Positions 53,707 to 63,448 are shown, counted from the first letter of the stretch. The stretch is 64,000 nt of DNA from Corynebacterium hylobatis (GCF_003955685.1 NZ_RXHJ01000006.1:124001-188000); one strand, 5' to 3'. The notes: generated from the sequence alone by a model not told the origin. Numbers and translations: made by a program.

Positions 53707-53837
53707 GTCACACCCCCGACTCCCCTCCCCGGGTGCCCTCAGAAAGCCAGGTCGGGAAGGGTTCCGGCCTGATAAAACTTCGGCCAAAACACCGGCGTCT
53801 CTTTGTTCCCCGGGGGTGGAGGGGCACAATTATCTCC

Positions 53838-55316
53838 ATGACAACCGCATCCTCCACGACGCTCCCCTCCAGAGAGCGCACTTTCTTCGGCCAACCGTGG
53901 GGTCTGGCCAACCTGTTCGGGATCGAACTGTGGGAGCGCTTCAGCTTCTACGGCATGCAGTCGCTGCTGGCCTTCTACCTGTACTACTCCGTCACTGACG
54001 GTGGCCTCGGGATGGACCAGGGCGCCGCGCTGTCGATCGTCGGCGCCTACGGCGGTTTCGTCTACATGACGGCCCTGATCGCCTCCTTCGTCGCAGACCG
54101 TCTCCTGGGCTCCGAGCGCACCCTGTTCTACTCGGCGATCCTGGTCATGTTCGGCCACATCGCCCTCGCCGTCCTCCCGGGATACGCCGGGCTGGCGGTC
54201 GGTCTGGTGTCCATCGCAGTGGGCTCCGGCGGAGTGAAGACCGCTTCGCAGGTGGTCCTCGGCCAGCTGTACTCCAAACAGGATCCACGTCGTGACGCCG
54301 GGTTCTCCATCTTCTACATGGCCGTCAACATCGGTGGCCTGCTCGGCCCGATCACCACCGGCTGGTTGTGGGGATGGCAGGGCTTCCACTGGGGCTTCGG
54401 CGCGGCAGCCGTGGGCATGGCCCTCGGCCTGATCCAGTACACCGCCGGGCGCAGGACCACGATCGCGGCCGCGGGCCACCAGGTGCCCAACCCGCTGCCC
54501 CGCTCGCAGTACCTGCGGTGGGTGATCGGCGCAGTCATCGTGGTCGCCGTCGCCGTCGCGCTGATCGCCACCGGTGTGGTGCGGCTGGAATGGTTGTCGA
54601 CGATCATCGCCGTCATCGCTCTCCTCGCCGCCGTGACCCTGCTGTGGCAGATGCACTCCTCGTCGCTGACCTCCGCCACAGAGAAGTCCCGCATCATCGG
54701 TTACATCCCGATGCTGCTGGTCTCCGTCGTGTTCTTCGCCATCTTCCAGTCGCAGTTCACCGTCCTGGCCGTCTACGCCGACCAGCGCACCAACCTCAAC
54801 CTCTTCGGCCTCACCCTCACCCCGGGCCAGGTGACCTCCTTCAACCCGGTGTTCATCATCATCTTCTCCGGTGTGTTCGCCGCGCTGTGGACCAAGCTGG
54901 GCAAGCGCCAGCCGTCATCACCGGTGAAGTTCGGCATCGCCAGCATCATCATCGGTATCTCCCTGTTCTTCTTCCTGCCCTTCGCCGGCGGCGGAGCAAG
55001 CTCCACGCCACTGTTCGTGATCGTCTGGATCCTGTTCCTGTTCACGATGGGTGAACTGCTGCTCTCCCCGGTGGGCAACTCCCTGGCCACCAAGGTCGCC
55101 CCGGATGCCTTCCAGTCGCGCATGATGGCCGTGTGGCTGATGTCGTTGTCGATGGGCACGGCACTGTCCGGCACGCTCGGTGGTTTCTACGATCCCACCA
55201 GCGCCGACGCTGAGCGCATCTTCTTCATCACGGTCGGTGTCGCCGCCATCGTCGTGGGCGTGATCATCATGCTGCTGAAGAACTGGGTGCTGAAAAGGTT
55301 CGTCGACGTCCGCTGA
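53838..55316 (+). CDS. POT-family proton-coupled oligopeptide transporter
   Basis: 492 residues from the ATG at 53838; residues upstream in frame look noncoding. The motif FFGQPWGLANLFGIELWERF with the E-x-x-E-R proton site, FSFYGMQSLLAFYL and the second POT motif FSIFYMAVNIGGLLGPI are canonical. 14 membrane helices are expected. It imports di- and tripeptides (DtpT-like). Confidence 0.92.
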   Translation: MTTASSTTLPSRERTFFGQPWGLANLFGIELWERFSFYGMQSLLAFYLYYSVTDGGLGMDQGAALSIVGAYGGFVYMTALIASFVADRLLGSERTLFYSAILVMFGHIALAVLPGYAGLAVGLVSIAVGSGGVKTASQVVLGQLYSKQDPRRDAGFSIFYMAVNIGGLLGPITTGWLWGWQGFHWGFGAAAVGMALGLIQYTAGRRTTIAAAGHQVPNPLPRSQYLRWVIGAVIVVAVAVALIATGVVRLEWLSTIIAVIALLAAVTLLWQMHSSSLTSATEKSRIIGYIPMLLVSVVFFAIFQSQFTVLAVYADQRTNLNLFGLTLTPGQVTSFNPVFIIIFSGVFAALWTKLGKRQPSSPVKFGIASIIIGISLFFFLPFAGGGASSTPLFVIVWILFLFTMGELLLSPVGNSLATKVAPDAFQSRMMAVWLMSLSMGTALSGTLGGFYDPTSADAERIFFITVGVAAIVVGVIIMLLKNWVLKRFVDVR

Positions 55317-55404
55317 CCGGCTCCACCGATTCGACGCCTTGTGCGGTACACGATCCAGGAGGGGTGCTCCCGGCATCCGCGGATCGAGGGGGCGCTGAAG
55401 GGGC

Positions 55405-55656
55405 ATGAGCATCACTGTGACCCCCAGTCAGTTCCGCAGCGAGCAGAGCCACTACCTTGAGGCCGCGCAGCGTGAACCAGTGGTTATTCTCAGCGGCGGG
55501 ACCAGACGCCGTGCAGTGATCGTCTCCCCGGACTTCTATGACCGGGCGGTCCAGGCACTGGAGGACATCGAGGACATTCGTGCCGCCGCAGCTGCCCGTC
55601 AAGAGGCCGGTCAGATCTCCCATGAAGACCTCAAGGCCGAGCGCGGACTTTCCTGA
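55405..55656 (+). CDS. antitoxin, Phd/YefM family
   Basis: 83 residues. ITVTPSQFRSEQSHYLEAAQREPVVILSGGTRRRAVIVSPDFYD is the Phd/YefM DNA-binding part. The C-terminal helices would bind the toxin encoded 11 bases downstream. The antitoxin is intact. Confidence 0.87.
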   Translation: MSITVTPSQFRSEQSHYLEAAQREPVVILSGGTRRRAVIVSPDFYDRAVQALEDIEDIRAAAAARQEAGQISHEDLKAERGLS

Positions 55657-55667
55657 CCTGCTCGTTC

Positions 55668-56038
55668 ATGTCGGCCTCATCATATTTGATCTCGCAAGAG
55701 CTTTCGGCTGCGAAAACGCTGCGCAAGCTGGATCGACAGCATCAGCGCACGATTGTCGACACCATCGACGCCCTGACCCATGATCCGCGCCCTGAGGGTG
55801 TGAAAAGCTGCAGGGTGGGGACAGAGAATACCGCATCCAGGTGGGGTCCTACCGGGTGATCTCCGATGACGTCAATGACGGCGAACTCATCATTCTCGTT
55901 CTCCATCTCGGTCACCGGAGAGACATCTATCGAACTCGCTGCCCATGGCCACAAGTGGGGTCCAAAAAGACCTGCCACATGATGGTGGTGCGTTGCTGGA
56001 ATCTGCGCGCAGAGGCGGGTTTCTCTGCCCGGCGGTAG
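55668..56038 (+). pseudogene. RelE/ParE-type toxin, frameshifted
   Basis: The first 45 codons (SQELSAAKTLRKLDRQHQRT, then DALTHDPRPEGVK) match RelE-type toxins. The match then jumps to another frame near 55803-55806: KLQGGDREYRIQVGSYRVIS...LVLHLGHRRDIYR. The break sits in the run GTGAAAAGCTG; one more A would restore GVKKLQGGDREYRI. The second frame also runs past the usual toxin end. Alternative explanations are a read error or recoding. Confidence 0.75.
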
Positions 56039-56216
56039 TTCCCGGCGTCGGGGGCTGGCACCGAATCCGGGCCAATCCTTGACGCCAGTCAACCTTCCGT
56101 TGTGCCGGCAGTCAGAAACCCCGCTCCCCCCAGGACCATCCCCACAGTTCCCGACAGAACTGCGCCGAAGCCACGACACAATCAGAGACACCTCAGGACT
56201 ATGGGAGAATATCCCC

Positions 56217-56858
56217 ATGCCAGCACCATCACGCCTTGCGGCCGAGAGCCTCTCCGGAAAGGTCAAACAGATCATCGTCGACCGCGTCATCGAAGGGGTC
56301 TACCCACCCGGCACCCACCTGGTCGAGCTCCAGCTCGCCGAGGAATTCGGGGTCAGCCAGGCACCGGTACGAGAAGCCCTCCGAGAGCTGTCCTCAACCA
56401 GACTGGTGGAAAACAGACCCCGTCGAGGGACGTACGTGCGCAGCATTTCTTCCGACGAGCTCGCCGAGATCTACATGGTCCGGGTAGCGCTCGAAGGAAC
56501 GGCCGCCTTCCACGCTTTTCCGGCCCTCCACAAAGACCCCACCCCGCTGCGCGAAGCCCTGGCCGGAATGCGTGAAGCCGTCGCCCAGGGAAGCTCCCGG
56601 GGACTGGCCAAGTACAGCACCCAGTTTCACCGGGTGATTATCGAGGCCTCCGGCAACCGGCTCATGCTCGAGATCTGGGACTCGTTGTTTGTGGAGGTAC
56701 GCACCATGGCCACGATCGTGCGCGGCCAGGTGGAACCCCGTGCCGCGGCGGAGGCTCACGCCCCCATTCTCGAGGCCTTCGAGACCGGGGACGCGCAGCT
56801 GTGCCAGAAACTGGTGGCCGAGCACCAGCAGGAGTACTCGCTCCTCCCCCACCAGTGA
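56217..56858 (+). CDS. GntR-family regulator with FCD domain
   Basis: 213 residues from the ATG at 56217. N-terminal winged helix: LAEEFGVSQAPVREALREL then RRGTYVRSI. The FCD domain has the metal/ligand residues in RVALEGTAAFHAF, FHRVIIEASGN and HAPILEAFETGD. It is followed by the FAH-hydrolase operon and likely controls it through the ATTATCGATAAT palindrome. Confidence 0.9.
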   Translation: MPAPSRLAAESLSGKVKQIIVDRVIEGVYPPGTHLVELQLAEEFGVSQAPVREALRELSSTRLVENRPRRGTYVRSISSDELAEIYMVRVALEGTAAFHAFPALHKDPTPLREALAGMREAVAQGSSRGLAKYSTQFHRVIIEASGNRLMLEIWDSLFVEVRTMATIVRGQVEPRAAAEAHAPILEAFETGDAQLCQKLVAEHQQEYSLLPHQ

Positions 56859-57017
56859 TTTTCCCCGGCTCCCGGATGCTCCCCACCGGAGCAGCCAGGC
56901 GCCCAGTGCCAACCCTGCCGTCAGTGGCTACTGTCTTTTAGCTGCAGTTTTCTGAAGTGATCTAACTTACTTTTCCCAACCCCTTGTGGTCCATGTCGCC
57001 GTGGCCTAGGCTCCTAG

Positions 57018-57040
57018 ATTATCGATAATCGTTAATCGAT
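57018..57040. promoter_or_regulatory. probable GntR operator before the FAH-type operon
   Basis: ATTATCGATAAT (57018-57029) is a perfect 12-base palindrome; TTAATCGAT follows directly as a partial second copy. It lies 25 bases before the start of the first gene. Confidence 0.6.
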
Positions 57041-57053
57041 CTAAGGAGTCAGT

Positions 57054-57917
57054 TTGAAGTTCGTCACTTTCCGTCATGAAGGCACCACCCGTACCGGTGT
57101 CCTGGACGCGGATAACGCACAGATCACCCCCCTGGCCAACGGCGAGGGCCTGGTTGATGTCATCGAAACCTGGGACAACCACTCCCCGGAGTTCTCAAAC
57201 TCCACCTTGTCGCTGGAGGAAGTGGAGCTGCTTGCCCCGATCCCGCGCCCGCGCCGCAACATCTTCTGCATCGGCCGCAACTACCTTGAGCACGCCAAGG
57301 AGTTCGCCGACTCCGGTTTCGACGCCACCGCCAGCGCCAGCCACATCCCCGACTACCCGGTGGTCTTTACCAAGGCCCCCTCGACCGTGATCGGCACCGA
57401 GGCCGAGATCGACCCCCACCTGCAGCTGACTGACGGGCTGGACTACGAGGCGGAGCTCGGCGTGATCATCGGCACCGGTGGGCGCAACATCACCAAGGAG
57501 GAGGCGATGAACCACGTCTGGGGCTACACCAACATCAACGACGTCACCGCCCGGGACATGCAGAAAAAACACGCCCAGTGGTTCCTCGGCAAGAGCCTGG
57601 ACACCCACTGCCCGATGGGCCCGTGGGCCGTGACCCGCGACGAGGTCGGCGATGAGCCCCTCGACCTGCTGTGCACCGTCAACGGTGAGACCCGCCAGCA
57701 GGCCAACACCGCCGATCTGATCTTCGACATCCCCACCATCATCGAGACCATCAGCGCCGGCATCACCCTTGAGCCCGGTGATGTCATCGCCACCGGCACC
57801 CCGGTCGGTGTGGGCATCGGCTTCAAGCCGCCGAAGTTCCTGGCACCCGGTGACGTCGTCGAAGTGTCCTTCAGCAAGCTCGGCACGCTGCGCAACCAGG
57901 TCGGCCACGGCCAGTAA
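57054..57917 (+). CDS. fumarylacetoacetate hydrolase family protein
   Basis: 287 residues with a TTG start, chosen because AAGGAG lies seven bases ahead. The metal ligands fit Glu-x-Glu in LDYEAELGVIIG and Asp in DVTARDMQ; the end GTPVGVGIGFKPPKFLAPGD is family-typical. It should hydrolyse, hydrate or isomerise a 2-oxo acid from ring cleavage. First gene of a three-gene operon with an alpha/beta hydrolase and an amidohydrolase. Not closely similar to the other FAH-type protein in this window. Confidence 0.88.
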   Translation: MKFVTFRHEGTTRTGVLDADNAQITPLANGEGLVDVIETWDNHSPEFSNSTLSLEEVELLAPIPRPRRNIFCIGRNYLEHAKEFADSGFDATASASHIPDYPVVFTKAPSTVIGTEAEIDPHLQLTDGLDYEAELGVIIGTGGRNITKEEAMNHVWGYTNINDVTARDMQKKHAQWFLGKSLDTHCPMGPWAVTRDEVGDEPLDLLCTVNGETRQQANTADLIFDIPTIIETISAGITLEPGDVIATGTPVGVGIGFKPPKFLAPGDVVEVSFSKLGTLRNQVGHGQ

Positions 57918-57958
57918 CCACTGCTCAACCACCACTCATCTACCGACAGGGAGAACAC

Positions 57959-58771
57959 ATGACTGTCACCACCAGCCTGGCCCAGCCGACTGAGCTGACC
58001 AGCATCGGCACCAAGGATCTCTTCCTCGAAACCACCGGCACCGGCCCGGACGTCGTCCTGGTCCACGGCCTGGGAGGAGCGACCCCCTTCTACGATCCGC
58101 TGGTCACCGACCTGGCCGGCAATTTCCGGTTCATCCGCTACGACTTCAACGGCCACGGCCGCTCACCGCTGTCCGGCGAGCTGAGCATCGAGACCCTCGC
58201 GGAGGAGCTGGCCGAGGTCATCCGGACCCAGACCACCTCCAGCAAGGCCCACGTCGTCGGGCATTCCATGGGCACCCTGATCGTCCAGCAACTGGCAGCC
58301 ACCCACCCGGAGCTGGTGGACAAGATCGTCCTGCTCGGACCCGTGCGGGCACAACCCGATCAGGCCAAGGCCGCCACCCGGGCCCGTGCTGCTCTCGTTC
58401 GGGAGCAGGGCATGTCGGCAGTCGCCGACGCTATCTCCTGTGGGGCGACCTCCGACCAGGCCGCCGGGCACAACCGGTTGCTTCGCCCCCTGGTCCGCGA
58501 ACTCCTCCTCGGCCAGGACGCCGAGGCCTACGCCCAGGCCTGTGAAGCCCTGGCCGCAGCCACCAACCCCGAGCTTTCCGCCATCACATCCCCAGTCCTG
58601 CTGATCACCGGCGACGAGGACGGGGTCAGTCCCCCGTCCCTCAACGAAACCATCGCCGGGGAACTGAAAAACGCCCAACGCCACACCATCACCGACATCG
58701 GCCACTGGACACTGCTCGAGGCCCCCGACTTCGTCGCCGACTACCTCACCACCTTCCTCCAGGACACCTAA
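57959..58771 (+). CDS. alpha/beta-hydrolase (enol-lactonase or C-C hydrolase type)
   Basis: 270 residues. LVHGLGGATPFYDPL gives the oxyanion hole, GHSMGTLIVQQ the Ser elbow, TGDEDGVSP the Asp and DIGHWTLLEAPD the His. The overall layout resembles PcaD and MhpC. Starts 41 bases after the FAH-type gene. Hydrolysis of a lactone or of a ring-fission product is likely. Confidence 0.85.
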   Translation: MTVTTSLAQPTELTSIGTKDLFLETTGTGPDVVLVHGLGGATPFYDPLVTDLAGNFRFIRYDFNGHGRSPLSGELSIETLAEELAEVIRTQTTSSKAHVVGHSMGTLIVQQLAATHPELVDKIVLLGPVRAQPDQAKAATRARAALVREQGMSAVADAISCGATSDQAAGHNRLLRPLVRELLLGQDAEAYAQACEALAAATNPELSAITSPVLLITGDEDGVSPPSLNETIAGELKNAQRHTITDIGHWTLLEAPDFVADYLTTFLQDT

Positions 58772-58947
58772 ACCCCCTCCACCATTCAGGCTCGGACCTT
58801 TGGCTGTCCTCCAACCCCAGAACTTGCACCACCTGACCACGAGAAGCAATGCCACCACTGCCCCACACACCCACTCCCCGCGATGGGATGTGTTGACCCG
58901 ACCCATCCACCTTCCCCTCCAGGGAACACACTGCAAGGAGCACGATC

Positions 58948-60216
58948 ATGTCGAAGACCATCTTCAAAAACGTCCAGATTCTTGACAGCACCGGAAACCA
59001 GCCCTACCTCGGGGAAGTCCTCGTCATCGACGAACGCATCGTCGAGGTCAGCGCCGGTGTCGGCAAGATCAACGACCCCAACGCGCTAGTCATTGACGGC
59101 CGCGGCCAGACCCTCATGTCGGGGCTGACGGATGCCCACACCCACTTCACCTGGGACAACCGTCCCTTCGACAAGCTGGGTAACACCCCGGTTGAAGAGC
59201 ACCTGCTCTCCACCATCGAATCCGCCAAGACCTACCTCGACTACGGTTACACCATGTGTTTTGGTGCTGCCAGCGCCAAGGCACGCCTGGATGTCGTTGT
59301 CCGCGACGCCATCAACGCCGGTAAAGTCCCCGGTCCGCGCTACCGGGCCAACGGCATGGAGATTGCCACCACCTCCGGTGACCTCGTCGACAGCATCACC
59401 CAGACCGCCGACGGTGTGGAAGGCATGCGTAAGATCGTGCGTCACACCATCGGCTTGGGCGTAGACAACATCAAGATGAGTATCTCCGGTGAGGAGGTCA
59501 CCGGCACCCGCGCCGCCGAGGACACCTACATCACCGAGGAGGAACTGCAGGTCGCCGTCGATGAGGCCCACCGCCGCGGCGTCAAGGTCTGCACGCATGC
59601 GCGTAGCCGCGACTCGGTTTCTCTCTCCTTGAAAACCGGGGTGGACATGATCTACCACGCCTCCTACATCGACGATCACGGTATGGACATGCTGGAAGAG
59701 GCCAAGGACCGTGTCTTTGTCGCCCCGGCCGTCAACTGGCTGGTCGCCACCCTCTACGAAGCGGGCGAGTTCGGCTACTCCCAGGAGACGGCAGAAATGG
59801 CCGGCTACGCCAAGGAACTCGAGGTCGCTGTCAAGGGTGTTCAGGAGATGCGTCGTCGCGGCATCCGGGTGCTGCCCGGTGGTGACTACGGTTTTGCATG
59901 GACCCCGCACGGCACCTACGCCCGGGATCTTGCGCACTTCGTCAACCTCTTCGGCTACACCGAGATGGAGGCGATCATCGCCGCCACCGCCCTCGGCGGA
60001 GAGCTCTTCGACCAGGCCGATGAGCTGGGCAAGGTCCAGCCCGGCTACTACGCCGATATGATCCTTGTCGACGGCAATCCCCTGGAGGACATCACCATCC
60101 TGCAGGACATCGAGAAGATCACCGCGGTGATGAAAAACGGCGAGTTCCACCGCCGACCGCACGAGGACATGATCATCCCCAAGGAGGCCCACGAACCCGC
60201 AATGGCAACTGTGTAA
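58948..60216 (+). CDS. metal-dependent amidohydrolase family protein
   Basis: 422 residues. Metal ligands: His-x-His in GLTDAHTHFTW, Lys in NIKMSISGE, His in VKVCTHARS, His in MIYHASYID and Asp in GGDYGFAW. It resembles imidazolonepropionase- and prolidase-like members that act on cyclic amides or lactones. AAGGAG before the ATG. Third gene of the operon, closed by an intrinsic terminator. Confidence 0.87.
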   Translation: MSKTIFKNVQILDSTGNQPYLGEVLVIDERIVEVSAGVGKINDPNALVIDGRGQTLMSGLTDAHTHFTWDNRPFDKLGNTPVEEHLLSTIESAKTYLDYGYTMCFGAASAKARLDVVVRDAINAGKVPGPRYRANGMEIATTSGDLVDSITQTADGVEGMRKIVRHTIGLGVDNIKMSISGEEVTGTRAAEDTYITEEELQVAVDEAHRRGVKVCTHARSRDSVSLSLKTGVDMIYHASYIDDHGMDMLEEAKDRVFVAPAVNWLVATLYEAGEFGYSQETAEMAGYAKELEVAVKGVQEMRRRGIRVLPGGDYGFAWTPHGTYARDLAHFVNLFGYTEMEAIIAATALGGELFDQADELGKVQPGYYADMILVDGNPLEDITILQDIEKITAVMKNGEFHRRPHEDMIIPKEAHEPAMATV

Positions 60217-60226
60217 GTCAATGAGG

Positions 60227-60266
60227 GAGGGCTCCGGCCGCCATGTATTCGGAGCCCTCACTGCGT
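60227..60266 (+). terminator. intrinsic terminator after the amidohydrolase gene
   Basis: Ten-base arms GAGGGCTCCG and CGGAGCCCTC, 13-base loop, followed by ACTGCGTTTTT. Confidence 0.8.
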
Positions 60267-60341
60267 TTTTCGCAGGATAAAACAAATGCCTGACGCAAGT
60301 TTCCTCATCACCTCCCCACAGAAATCCCTACCCTGGGAACC

Positions 60342-61037
60342 ATGAAGAAACTCGGCCTCATCGGTGGCACCGGTCCGGAATCGACACTCATCTACTACAG
60401 GCGCCTGCATGAGAGCGTGCAGGCGGCCGCCGGGGAGACGGTCATCCCGCCGATGACCATCGAGAACCTCAGCGCCTTCACGGTCTTCGAGTACCTGGGG
60501 GACGGGGGCGTCGACAAGCTGCACGACTACCTGCTCGAGGGGATCAACAACCTCGCGGCCGCGGGGGCGGAGTTCGCGGCGCTGAGCGCGAACACCACGC
60601 ACATCGTCATCGACCGGCTGCGGGAGACCTCCCCCCTGCCGCTGGCCAGCTCCATCGACTCCACCCGGCGCGCAGTCGCGGACGCGGGCGTGGAGTCCGT
60701 CGCGCTGCTGGGCACGGAGTTCACGATGGTCAATGATTTCCTCGCCGGGCCGTTGCGCGAGGACGGCGTGCACGTGGCGATCCCCGACCCCGACGAGGTC
60801 GCCTACATCCAGGACAAGATCGCCACCGAGCTTGAGCTGGGGATTATCCGGGAGGAGACGCAGGAGGGATTCCTGGGGATCATCAACCGTCTCATCGCCG
60901 ATGATGGGGTGGAACTGATCATTCTGGCCTGCACGGAACTGCCGCTGCTCTTTCCGCAGGGCACCCTGCCGGTTCCGGGCCTGGACACCATCGACCCGCA
61001 TGTCGAGGATCTCACCCGCGCGATCCTGGCGGACTGA
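60342..61037 (+). CDS. aspartate/glutamate racemase family protein
   Basis: 231 residues. LGLIGGTGPESTLIYY is the family start. The second catalytic Cys is present in LIILACTELPLL. The first position, usually Cys-Asn-Thr, reads Ala-Asn-Thr (ALSANTTHIV), so the enzyme has one of the two bases and may act on one enantiomer or as a lyase or isomerase. Stand-alone gene. Confidence 0.83.
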   Translation: MKKLGLIGGTGPESTLIYYRRLHESVQAAAGETVIPPMTIENLSAFTVFEYLGDGGVDKLHDYLLEGINNLAAAGAEFAALSANTTHIVIDRLRETSPLPLASSIDSTRRAVADAGVESVALLGTEFTMVNDFLAGPLREDGVHVAIPDPDEVAYIQDKIATELELGIIREETQEGFLGIINRLIADDGVELIILACTELPLLFPQGTLPVPGLDTIDPHVEDLTRAILAD

Positions 61038-61084
61038 TCCTGACGGGGTAGCCAGGAGCGGCAACCGTGACAAAGATGTAGAAC

Positions 61085-62563
61085 ATGACCACGTTGACCG
61101 TCACCTGCCCGGTCACCGGATCCCACATCGGTGATGTCCCGGCCCACTCCCCCGCCGCCACCCGCGACGCCTTCTCCCGCGCCCGCCTCGCCCAGCAGAG
61201 TTGGGCCACCACGCCGGTGGCCGAGCGGAAACAGATCATGCTGCGCCTGCACGATCTGCTGCTGGAACGCCAGGCCGAGTTCCTGGACATCATCCAGGAC
61301 GAGACGGGCAAGAACCGGGGCAGCGCCTTCGATGAGATTCTCGACGTCGCCGTCACCGCCCGCCACTACGCCCACGCCGCCCCGCGCCTGCTCCGCCCGC
61401 GCCAGGTCCGGGGTGCGGTGCCGCTGCTCACCCGCACCCACATCGAGCGCGCGCCTGTGGGCGTGGTGGGTATCATCTCGCCGTGGAACTACCCCCTCTC
61501 CCTGGCGCTTTCCGACGCCATCCCCGCCCTGCTCGCCGGCAACGCCGTCGTACTCAAGCCGGACGAGAAGACACCGTTCACGGCTCTGCGCGCCGCCGCC
61601 CTCCTGCAGGAGGCGGGACTGCCCAAGGACGTGCTGCAGGTGCTCACCGGCACCGGACCGGTGGTCGGTGACACCATCGCCCGGGAATGCGATTACCTCA
61701 TGTTCACCGGTTCCAACGCAGTGGGCCGGGAGCTGGGTGCCGTCGCTGGGGAACGGCTCATCGGCTTCTCCGCCGAGCTCGGCGGCAAGAACCCGCTCAT
61801 CGTCCTGCCCTCAGCGGATGTGGAGCGCACCGCCCGTGGGGCTGTGGCGGCGTGCTTCGCCAACTCCGGTCAGCTGTGCATCTCCATCGAGCGGATCTAC
61901 GTGCACCAGGACATCGCCGGGGAATTCATCCCCGCCTTCATCGAGGCCACCGAGGCCATGCGCATCGGAACGGGCAGAGAGTGGACCACCGACATGGGCT
62001 CACTCATCTCACCGGAGCACCGCCTCAAGGTCACCGAGCTTGTTAGCGACGCCCTCTCCCGCGGCGCCACCCTCCTCACCGGCGGGCGCGCGCTCGATGA
62101 GCTGGGTCCTGCCTTCTACTCCCCCACCATCCTCACGGACGTGCCCACCGATGCCCGCCTCTTCGACGAGGAGACCTTCGGCCCGGTCGTGGCGCTGACC
62201 ATCGTCGACACCGTCGACGAAGCCGTGGCCAGGGCGAACGAATCGGATTACGGCCTCAACGCCTCCGTGTGGGGTGCGGTGGCGGAGGCCCGCCGGGTGG
62301 CTTCCCGCCTGAACGTGGGAACCGTCAACATCAACGAGGGTTTCGCCGCCACCTGGGCCTCCCTCGACGCGCCCATGGGTGGCTGGCGGCAGTCCGGGGT
62401 GGGCCGGCGCCACGGTGATGCCGGTCTGCTCAAGTACACCGAGGCACGTACCGTCGCGGTCCAGCGCGGCGTGGCGCTCAGCGGTTCCCCGGGTGTGCCG
62501 CGGGAGCGCTACGCACAGATGGTGTCCACGGCCCTGCGCTACGGACGGGCGCTGCTGCGTTAG
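61085..62563 (+). CDS. aldehyde dehydrogenase (succinate-semialdehyde dehydrogenase type)
   Basis: 492 residues. Catalytic Glu in ELGGKNPLIVLP, catalytic Cys in FANSGQLCISIERIYVHQ, C-terminal MGGWRQSGVGRRHGD. The sequence fits the GabD2 group common in actinobacteria. Its stop overlaps the convergent GXWXG gene by four bases. Confidence 0.9.
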   Translation: MTTLTVTCPVTGSHIGDVPAHSPAATRDAFSRARLAQQSWATTPVAERKQIMLRLHDLLLERQAEFLDIIQDETGKNRGSAFDEILDVAVTARHYAHAAPRLLRPRQVRGAVPLLTRTHIERAPVGVVGIISPWNYPLSLALSDAIPALLAGNAVVLKPDEKTPFTALRAAALLQEAGLPKDVLQVLTGTGPVVGDTIARECDYLMFTGSNAVGRELGAVAGERLIGFSAELGGKNPLIVLPSADVERTARGAVAACFANSGQLCISIERIYVHQDIAGEFIPAFIEATEAMRIGTGREWTTDMGSLISPEHRLKVTELVSDALSRGATLLTGGRALDELGPAFYSPTILTDVPTDARLFDEETFGPVVALTIVDTVDEAVARANESDYGLNASVWGAVAEARRVASRLNVGTVNINEGFAATWASLDAPMGGWRQSGVGRRHGDAGLLKYTEARTVAVQRGVALSGSPGVPRERYAQMVSTALRYGRALLR

Positions 62564-63102
62564 GTGACAGGGGCCTCCCGGCGCAGCAGGAAGAAGAAGG
62601 GTTCAGCCAGTCCCCGGAGGTCCATCACGCCGAGGAGGGTGTCGCCATCGAGGCGGCGGAAGTGGTCGTTGATGGGCTGGGCGTCGTAGACCATCGTCGC
62701 CGTGGATGCCCCGCGGTGGTCGACCATGCGCAACCGCGCCCCGGGCCGGCGGGTCCGTAGCAGGGACAGAACCTGCCGGGCCACGGCGGCGAGCACCGGA
62801 TTGCGGGCGAGGCAGGGAAACCTCACCGCCAGCCCGACGGGAAGCAGAGCCGGGTTCACGGCGAACAGTGATCCGGGGCGCCCGAAGACGAGCGGATCCA
62901 CCTCCTCCGCCGAGACGAAGCGCTTCCCGTACCAGCCGTAGGCCCCCAGCAACCCGTCGAGGGGGCTGCCGGTGGGCACTTCCGTACCGGCCCAGCGGCC
63001 GCTCAGCTCCTCGACCGCCACTGCCGGGAGGGCATCGAAGATCTCCAGAGCGCGGGCCAGGCCCACGCCCCGTCCCAGTTCAGCGGTGAGGTCGGCCGTC
63101 AT
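62560..63102 (-). CDS. GXWXG/DUF4334 domain protein
   Basis: 180 residues from the ATG at 63102. The N-terminal GXWXG motif is LSGRWAGTEVPTG and the C-terminal DUF4334 has GASTATMVYDAQPINDHFRRL. Proteins of this kind are small and of unknown function, often next to redox genes. The YdhR-like gene lies 17 bases upstream on the same strand. Confidence 0.83.
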   Translation of the reverse strand: MTADLTAELGRGVGLARALEIFDALPAVAVEELSGRWAGTEVPTGSPLDGLLGAYGWYGKRFVSAEEVDPLVFGRPGSLFAVNPALLPVGLAVRFPCLARNPVLAAVARQVLSLLRTRRPGARLRMVDHRGASTATMVYDAQPINDHFRRLDGDTLLGVMDLRGLAEPFFFLLRREAPVT

Positions 63103-63119
63103 GGGGGGATCCTGCGGGC

Positions 63120-63428
63120 TCAGCGCTCGAGCACCGCATGGTCGATCCGGGAGAGTCCCTCGTTGACCTGGTAGGAGGTGGCGGTAATGTCGGTGATGCC
63201 GAAGCCTGTCAGGCGGGCGGTGTGCTTCTCCACGTAGACCGCAGCACTCGCCGCATCCGCGAACAGGTAGACGCCGCCGGCGACCTGGCGCTGCGGATCC
63301 TCCGTCCACACCTTCCAGATCAGACCTTCCTGGCCGGCGATGTCGGCGGCCAGGTCGGCATAGGCGGCCTCGGCCTCGGCGCCGAAGGGTCCGGTGGAGG
63401 GGAACTCGAAAACCAGGAGCTGTGCCAT
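63120..63428 (-). CDS. YdhR-like putative monooxygenase
   Basis: 102 residues, ferredoxin-like dimeric fold. QEGLIWKVWTEDPQ and AGGVYLFADAASA are the family blocks. Its role is unproven, perhaps oxygenation or handling of aromatic molecules. Middle gene of the MarR-YdhR-GXWXG run. Confidence 0.83.
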   Translation of the reverse strand: MAQLLVFEFPSTGPFGAEAEAAYADLAADIAGQEGLIWKVWTEDPQRQVAGGVYLFADAASAAVYVEKHTARLTGFGITDITATSYQVNEGLSRIDHAVLER

Positions 63429-63448
63429 GTGCCCAGGCTACGGGAAAA

